This document shows positions 59,889-64,000 of a stretch of DNA of 64,000 nucleotides, piece after piece (position 1 is the first letter of the stretch; the number at the start of each line of letters is the position of its first letter). The translations under genes were made by a program, and so were the position numbers. The stretch lies in NCBI GenBank assembly GCA_017511605.1, contig JAFWJL010000008.1, positions 186,001-250,000 of the forward strand. Direction: 5' to 3'. The notes beneath the pieces were generated by a model, which was not told the origin of the DNA, made no database searches, and was given only the letters and a program-made list of their open reading frames with translations. Source of the DNA: Bacilli bacterium. GTDB taxonomy: Bacteria; Bacillota_I; Bacilli_A; RF39; UBA660.

Positions 59889-60110
59889 TTAATCCATTAC
59901 ACTCATAAATGTATTTATAAGATTAATTGTATTTTTTATATTTTCAATTTTATTTGATAGTGTTAATCCATATTTTTCTTTTGCTAGCCTTTCTACTTTA
60001 TTTATATAATTATCATCTCTATATAAATATTTATAATGATAAGACTCTTCTCTTAAAAATTGATTAATTATAGGATTATTCTTAATAATATAAATTGTTT
60101 TTTCACTCAT
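59889..60110 (-). CDS. ylbE: YlbE-like protein
   Basis: A 73-residue protein with a NPIINQFLREESYHYKYLYRD core, resembling the NP..xxFLRxxPxWYRxL pattern of YlbE. Function unknown. It overlaps ylbD at the stop/start and lies 21 nt before ylbF, the same neighbourhood as in Bacillus. Confidence 0.7.
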   Translation of the reverse strand: MSEKTIYIIKNNPIINQFLREESYHYKYLYRDDNYINKVERLAKEKYGLTLSNKIENIKNTINLINTFMSVMD

Positions 60111-60448
60111 TAATCTTCAAACCTCTTATATATTGGTTCACTTTCTTTATTAGTAATACCTATATCTTGAAGTAAACCTATTGTTTTTTGAATATTAGTT
60201 ATTCCTTTTTGAACTGAATCTATGTCTATATTTTTTAAATTACTTATAAAATCTTTTATGGTAGAGGCTCCACTAGTTATAGTATCTGTCACTGATTCTT
60301 TAGTAAAATATGTATTCCATACACTACTATTATTCCCATATAATTCATATATTTCATATAATTGTTGCCATGAGACAGTGCCTCTTACTACTTTATCAGC
60401 TAACTCTGGATGAAGTCTTACAAAACTTTTAAATGTTTCTTTACTCAT
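60110..60448 (-). CDS. ylbD: YlbD-like protein
   Basis: A 112-residue protein with SKETFKSFVRLHPELADKVV and the following W-containing SWQQLYEIYELYG, the pattern of YlbD (called a putative coat protein in Bacillus). A Thr/Ser-rich linker and a C-terminal amphipathic helix follow. First gene of the block with ylbE, ylbF and rsmD; TATAAT and AGGTGATTATATG precede it. Sporulation role is not implied here. Confidence 0.72.
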   Translation of the reverse strand: MSKETFKSFVRLHPELADKVVRGTVSWQQLYEIYELYGNNSSVWNTYFTKESVTDTITSGASTIKDFISNLKNIDIDSVQKGITNIQKTIGLLQDIGITNKESEPIYKRFED

Positions 60449-60473
60449 ATAATCACCTATATAAATATATGAT

Positions 60474-60515
60474 TATAAAAAGAAAAAGACGACTTTTATT
60501 TTAAAAAGTCATCTA
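60474..60515 (-). terminator. Weak terminator at the parC end
   Basis: GACTTTT / AAAAGTC arms around the parC stop with a following GTCTTTTTC on the minus strand. Confidence 0.4.
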
Positions 60516-63060
60516 TTGTCATTAATCTATCATCTATTTCGGATAATGATATTTGTTCTTTTTTAGGAATTTTCTTTTCTTCTAATACTTCTTGTTTTTC
60601 TTCTGGCACTTCTATTAGTTGTTCTTGATGATTATTCTCTTTTTTCAAATTAGCTACTATAAATGCTGAAGTTAAAGGATGTTTAGAAATATTACTTCCT
60701 GTAGAATATCTATCAGCTATAGGTAATTCTGTATTTTTAATAATATTAATATCGCCGTTCTTTAATCCTATGAAATTTCTCGCGTCATCTATAAATGTAG
60801 TTAAGATTTCATATGGATTAGTTTTAACTTCTCTTATTAATAAAATTCCACGTCTTGTACGACTAGATATTGGGAATTCAGTTAATCTAACACGTTTACC
60901 AGTTCCCTTATTTGTAATAATACTAATAAACTCATGTTCATTATATGAGAAATTATTGCATGATACTAGGAAGTCATCTTTTAATTTCATTGCTTTAACA
61001 CCAGCGGCTTTTACTCCAATTACTGGAATTTCTGATGTACTAAAGCTTAATGCATAGCCTTCGTTAGTAGTTAAGAATACACTATCATATTCTTCTACTA
61101 ATACACTTATTACTTTATCATTATCTTTTAATTTCATACAACTACTTGCTTTATTATATCTTTGTAGTTTAAATTCTTTTAACTTAGTACGCTTAATAAT
61201 ACCATCTTTTGTAGTAATAATAACGTTTTTATCAGCACTAAAGTCATATGCGGGAACACTAGCTATAACACTTTCTTCTGGAGGTAATTCAATAATATTA
61301 CTTACATGTTTAGGCATATCTTTCCATTTAAGATCAGGAATAATATGTACTGGAATATGTAGATAGTTACCACCATCTGTGAATACTAATAATGTATCAG
61401 TAGTATTCATTTCATATAATCCTATTAAATAATCATTTTCTTTTAGAGTTATATCTTCAGAGTTAGATGCAGTATAACTTCTATAAGATGTACGTTTAAT
61501 ATAACCATCTTTTGTAACGGCTACTACTACATCTTCTTTAGGTATCATAGCTGCTTCATCTATTTTAATTTCAGTTATTTCTTCTTTTATATCTGTAAGA
61601 CGAGGAGTATCATACTCTTTCTTAATATTTTGAAGTTCCTTTTTCATTACATGTTTTAAGGCTTCTTCATTATTAAGTATTTGTTCCCAAATAGCAATTT
61701 TCTTTTCTAAGTCAGCCATTTCTTCTTCCAATGCTACAACGTCTGTATTAGTTAATCTATATAATTGTAATGTTACAATTGCTTCTGCTTGAGGTTCAGT
61801 AAACTCAAATTCTTTTACTAAATTATCTTTAGCATCAGCCTTATTTTTAGATGCACGAATTACTTTAATTACTTCATCTAAAATAGATAAACACTTAATT
61901 AAACCTTCTAATATATGGTATCTTGCTTTAGCATGTGCTAGGTCAAATTCGGTTCTTCTTCTTACAACTTCTTTTTGATGAGCAATAAATGCATCTAAGC
62001 TTTCCCTAAGTCCTAATAATTTAGGTCTACGATTTACTATAGCTACTACATTGAAGTTATAACTTATTTGCATATCTGTATTTTTTAATAAATAATTTAC
62101 TATTAAATCGACGTTAGCAGTCTTCTTTAATTCGATAACTATACGAACGTCAGCAGCTGATTCATCTCTTACTTCAAGTATACCATCTACTTTTTTATCT
62201 ATTCTAATATCATCAATCTTTTTAACCATTAAAGCTTTATTTACTTCGAATGGTATTTCTGTGATGATGATTGCTGGTCCATTTTTAGTATTTTCTAAAG
62301 TATAACGACACTTAACAATAATACGTCCACGACCTGTTTCATAAGCTTCACGAATTCCGTCTAATCCTTCTACAATACCTCCTGTAGGAAAGTCTGGACC
62401 TTTAACATATTTCATTAAAGTATCTAACTGACAGTTAGGATTATCAATTCTATGAATTGTAGCGTCTATTACTTCTCCTAGGTTATGTGGAGGAATATTT
62501 GTTGCGTAACCTGCAGAAATTCCTTGAGCACCATAAACTAATAATGCAGGAAATCTTGCTGGTAGTACAGTTGGCTCTATTGTTGTATCATCAAAGTTAG
62601 GAGCAAATTCTACTGTATCTTTTTCAATATCACGAAGCATTTCATTACTTATTTTAGATAGACGTGCTTCAGTGTAACGATAAGCGGCAGGAGAATCACC
62701 ATCTATTGATCCATTATTACCATGCATATCGATATATGGAAGTCTTGTCTTCCAAGGCTGTGACATACGAACCATAGCATCATATATAGATGTATCACCA
62801 TGTGGATGGTAATTACCGATAACGTCTCCTACTGTTTTAGCAGACTTACGGTATCCTTTATCGTATGTATTATGTTCTTTATGCATTGAATATAATATAC
62901 GTCTTTGAACTGGTTTTAGACCATCTCTAGCATCAGGAATAGCACGGTCTTGAATAATATATTTAGAATAAGATCCAAAACGTTCTCCCATTATATCTTC
63001 TAGAGTATAATCAAAAATCTTTTCAATTACCATTTCTGTATCAGTTTTCTTTTTTGGCAT
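60496..63060 (-). CDS. parC: DNA topoisomerase IV subunit A
   Basis: An 854-residue protein from the ATG at 63060 (GTGG-type site; the frame upstream lacks a start with a site). RAIPDARDGLKPVQRRIL, the QRDR segment GNYHPHGDTSIYD, and the active-site region GNNGSIDGDSPAAYRYTEARL with catalytic Tyr. GNNGSIDGDSPAA is the ParC form (GyrA reads GNFGSxDGDxAA). The C-terminal beta-pinwheel (about 500-800) and an E/K tail (EEKQEVLEEKK) follow. It decatenates daughter chromosomes with ParE. A Bro-N gene overlaps its upstream side. Confidence 0.93.
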   Translation of the reverse strand: MPKKKTDTEMVIEKIFDYTLEDIMGERFGSYSKYIIQDRAIPDARDGLKPVQRRILYSMHKEHNTYDKGYRKSAKTVGDVIGNYHPHGDTSIYDAMVRMSQPWKTRLPYIDMHGNNGSIDGDSPAAYRYTEARLSKISNEMLRDIEKDTVEFAPNFDDTTIEPTVLPARFPALLVYGAQGISAGYATNIPPHNLGEVIDATIHRIDNPNCQLDTLMKYVKGPDFPTGGIVEGLDGIREAYETGRGRIIVKCRYTLENTKNGPAIIITEIPFEVNKALMVKKIDDIRIDKKVDGILEVRDESAADVRIVIELKKTANVDLIVNYLLKNTDMQISYNFNVVAIVNRRPKLLGLRESLDAFIAHQKEVVRRRTEFDLAHAKARYHILEGLIKCLSILDEVIKVIRASKNKADAKDNLVKEFEFTEPQAEAIVTLQLYRLTNTDVVALEEEMADLEKKIAIWEQILNNEEALKHVMKKELQNIKKEYDTPRLTDIKEEITEIKIDEAAMIPKEDVVVAVTKDGYIKRTSYRSYTASNSEDITLKENDYLIGLYEMNTTDTLLVFTDGGNYLHIPVHIIPDLKWKDMPKHVSNIIELPPEESVIASVPAYDFSADKNVIITTKDGIIKRTKLKEFKLQRYNKASSCMKLKDNDKVISVLVEEYDSVFLTTNEGYALSFSTSEIPVIGVKAAGVKAMKLKDDFLVSCNNFSYNEHEFISIITNKGTGKRVRLTEFPISSRTRRGILLIREVKTNPYEILTTFIDDARNFIGLKNGDINIIKNTELPIADRYSTGSNISKHPLTSAFIVANLKKENNHQEQLIEVPEEKQEVLEEKKIPKKEQISLSEIDDRLMTIDDFLK

Positions 63061-63077
63061 GTTACCACTACTTTCTA

Positions 63078-63887
63078 TCAATATTTATCTTCTATTACAT
63101 TTCTTCCTAATTTGTTTTCTAAATCTTTTCTCGTATTTTTTGCAATACCTCCACCAACTTCAGATATAAGTTTGTTTTGTGCTAATCCAATAGGATTATG
63201 AGTATTAGTTAACTCTCTTGTAGCAACTTCTCCTATATGAGTCAAAAGAATTTCTATATCAGACATATTATCTCTTAATGATTCTTTTCTAATACCTTTA
63301 AATTTCTTATACTCACTTGCAGTCATACCTGACCACTCTCTATATATTTCATTAGTTAATATTGCATATTCATTATTACTTTCTACCCCATGCGCTTCCC
63401 ATGTGTTTGTGAGTTTCTTTCTCGTAATAATTGAATTTATTCTATCAATTATCCAATCCATTGAATATCCTTTGTTTTGATAATAGTCTATCATTTTTTC
63501 AATTCCAATAGATGGATCATAAATACTATCAATTTCTCTTTTTCCTAAATGAGCTAGCCATAATTTAAATGGTTCTGCTTTAGGAGATGGAACTGATTCA
63601 ATAAGTCTTAAGATTCCTTCAGTATTTAACGTATCAGTTAAATATCTTTTTCCATCTTTAGAAGATTTCAATTTCAGTTGTACACATTTTGTGGACAACT
63701 GAGATTTTTCTTCTTCATCCATCCTCTTTTTTAACATATTCCAATAATTTCTTGGATTAGTACTATCAGTTAATGCTTCTATAACATCAACTACACTGAA
63801 ATAGTAATCTTCTTTCTCACTATCCCATATGCTTCTTATTTCTTTTCCTTCAAAAAGATTTGAAATCATTTCTAATTTTTCTTTCAT
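63078..63887 (-). CDS. Bro-N-domain protein (DinD/antirepressor-like), second copy
   Basis: A 269-residue paralog of 39569-40402: EIRSIWDSEKEDYYFSVVDVIEAL, PFKLWLAHLGKREID, and the C-terminal YAILTNEIYREWSGMTASEYKKFKGI and NMSDIEILLTHIGEVATREL. Unlike the first copy it has no adjacent XRE gene; it sits 17 nt upstream of parC in the same direction. The promoter TTGACA-17-TACATT lies upstream. May respond to DNA damage or phage; function inferred by family only. Confidence 0.84.
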   Translation of the reverse strand: MKEKLEMISNLFEGKEIRSIWDSEKEDYYFSVVDVIEALTDSTNPRNYWNMLKKRMDEEEKSQLSTKCVQLKLKSSKDGKRYLTDTLNTEGILRLIESVPSPKAEPFKLWLAHLGKREIDSIYDPSIGIEKMIDYYQNKGYSMDWIIDRINSIITRKKLTNTWEAHGVESNNEYAILTNEIYREWSGMTASEYKKFKGIRKESLRDNMSDIEILLTHIGEVATRELTNTHNPIGLAQNKLISEVGGGIAKNTRKDLENKLGRNVIEDKY

Positions 63888-63920
63888 ATTATAACCCCCA
63901 ATCTATATGATCTCAATCTC

Positions 63921-63949
63921 AATGTATCATACATATTTTCGATTGTCAA
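63921..63949 (-). promoter_or_regulatory. Promoter of the Bro-N gene and parC
   Basis: Minus-strand TTGACA (63944-63949) and TACATT (63921-63926), 17 nt apart, before the TGGGGGT ribosome site. Confidence 0.65.
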
Positions 63950-63971
63950 CATACCTATTTAGGGGTATAAA

Positions 63972-64000
63972 TTAGCTTATTTCATAATCATCTTCTAGAG
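63972..64000 (-). CDS. C-terminal tail of a gene continuing beyond the window, possibly parE
   Basis: The last eight codons before a TAA (63972-63974) read LEDDYEIS on the minus strand and the frame stays open to the edge. Position just upstream of the Bro-N gene and parC suggests parE, but eight residues cannot identify it. Confidence 0.3.

Overview
The window is low-G+C (roughly 28%) DNA from a Bacillota-type genome, most likely an uncultured gut Bacilli/Erysipelotrichia/RF39-like lineage. Evidence: strong Gram-positive Shine-Dalgarno sites, TATAAT -10 boxes, an hrcA-grpE-dnaK-dnaJ operon under CIRCE control, RNase HIII, a ylbD-ylbE-ylbF-rsmD block in the Bacillus order, HAD/Cof and MiaB-like families, and large surface proteins with pilin-like N-termini. 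TGA is used as a stop (for example at 581-583), so this is genetic code 11 and not Mycoplasma code 4. Nearly everything is on the minus strand. The plus-strand exceptions are the cytidine deaminase at 22.3 kb and the mTERF-like pair plus rnhC at 45.9-48.3 kb.

Layout. 1-4.6 kb: S51 peptidase (cut by the window edge), NT5C-like nucleotidase, DUF2974 hydrolase, thioredoxin system and a transglutaminase-like protein. 4.6-4.8 kb: tRNA-Leu(TAG) and a CAT-anticodon tRNA (probably Ile2). 5.4-9.6 kb: two large membrane-anchored surface proteins, one with four 32-residue Cys repeats. 9.7-14.1 kb: Smr, PfkB kinase, MtaD-like amidohydrolase, phosphodiesterase and a methyltransferase with a structured, terminator-containing leader. 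14.4-22.2 kb: ABC exporter, GNAT, two HD proteins, a lipoprotein, a short fold-III PLP enzyme and a CYTH protein.

The most interesting accessory region is 22.7-30.1 kb. A LysR gene, then a 27-bp perfect dyad, then seven tightly packed genes: HAD phosphatase, thymidylate-kinase-like kinase, U32 protein, DAHP synthase, methyltransferase, a viperin-like radical SAM enzyme and a second methyltransferase. I read this as a candidate undescribed nucleotide or small-molecule modification pathway. A second candidate operon at 31.8-36.5 kb carries an oxidoreductase, a 2-phosphoglycerate-kinase-like P-loop protein, a divergent MiaB-like radical SAM protein, a nucleotidyltransferase, an XRE-CYTH fusion and a WYL regulator.

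36.6-45.8 kb holds an AAA ATPase, HAD, cupin, an XRE + Bro-N cassette flanked by a 17-bp repeat shared with the 3' end of ppdK, ppdK itself, paired membrane paralogs and CvpA. 45.9-48.3 kb carries two mTERF-repeat proteins in an operon with RNase HIII. 48.4-59.0 kb has two large pilin-like surface proteins around a divergent thymidylate synthase and the heat-shock operon. 59.0-64.0 kb has rsmD, ylbF, ylbE, ylbD, parC and a second Bro-N gene.
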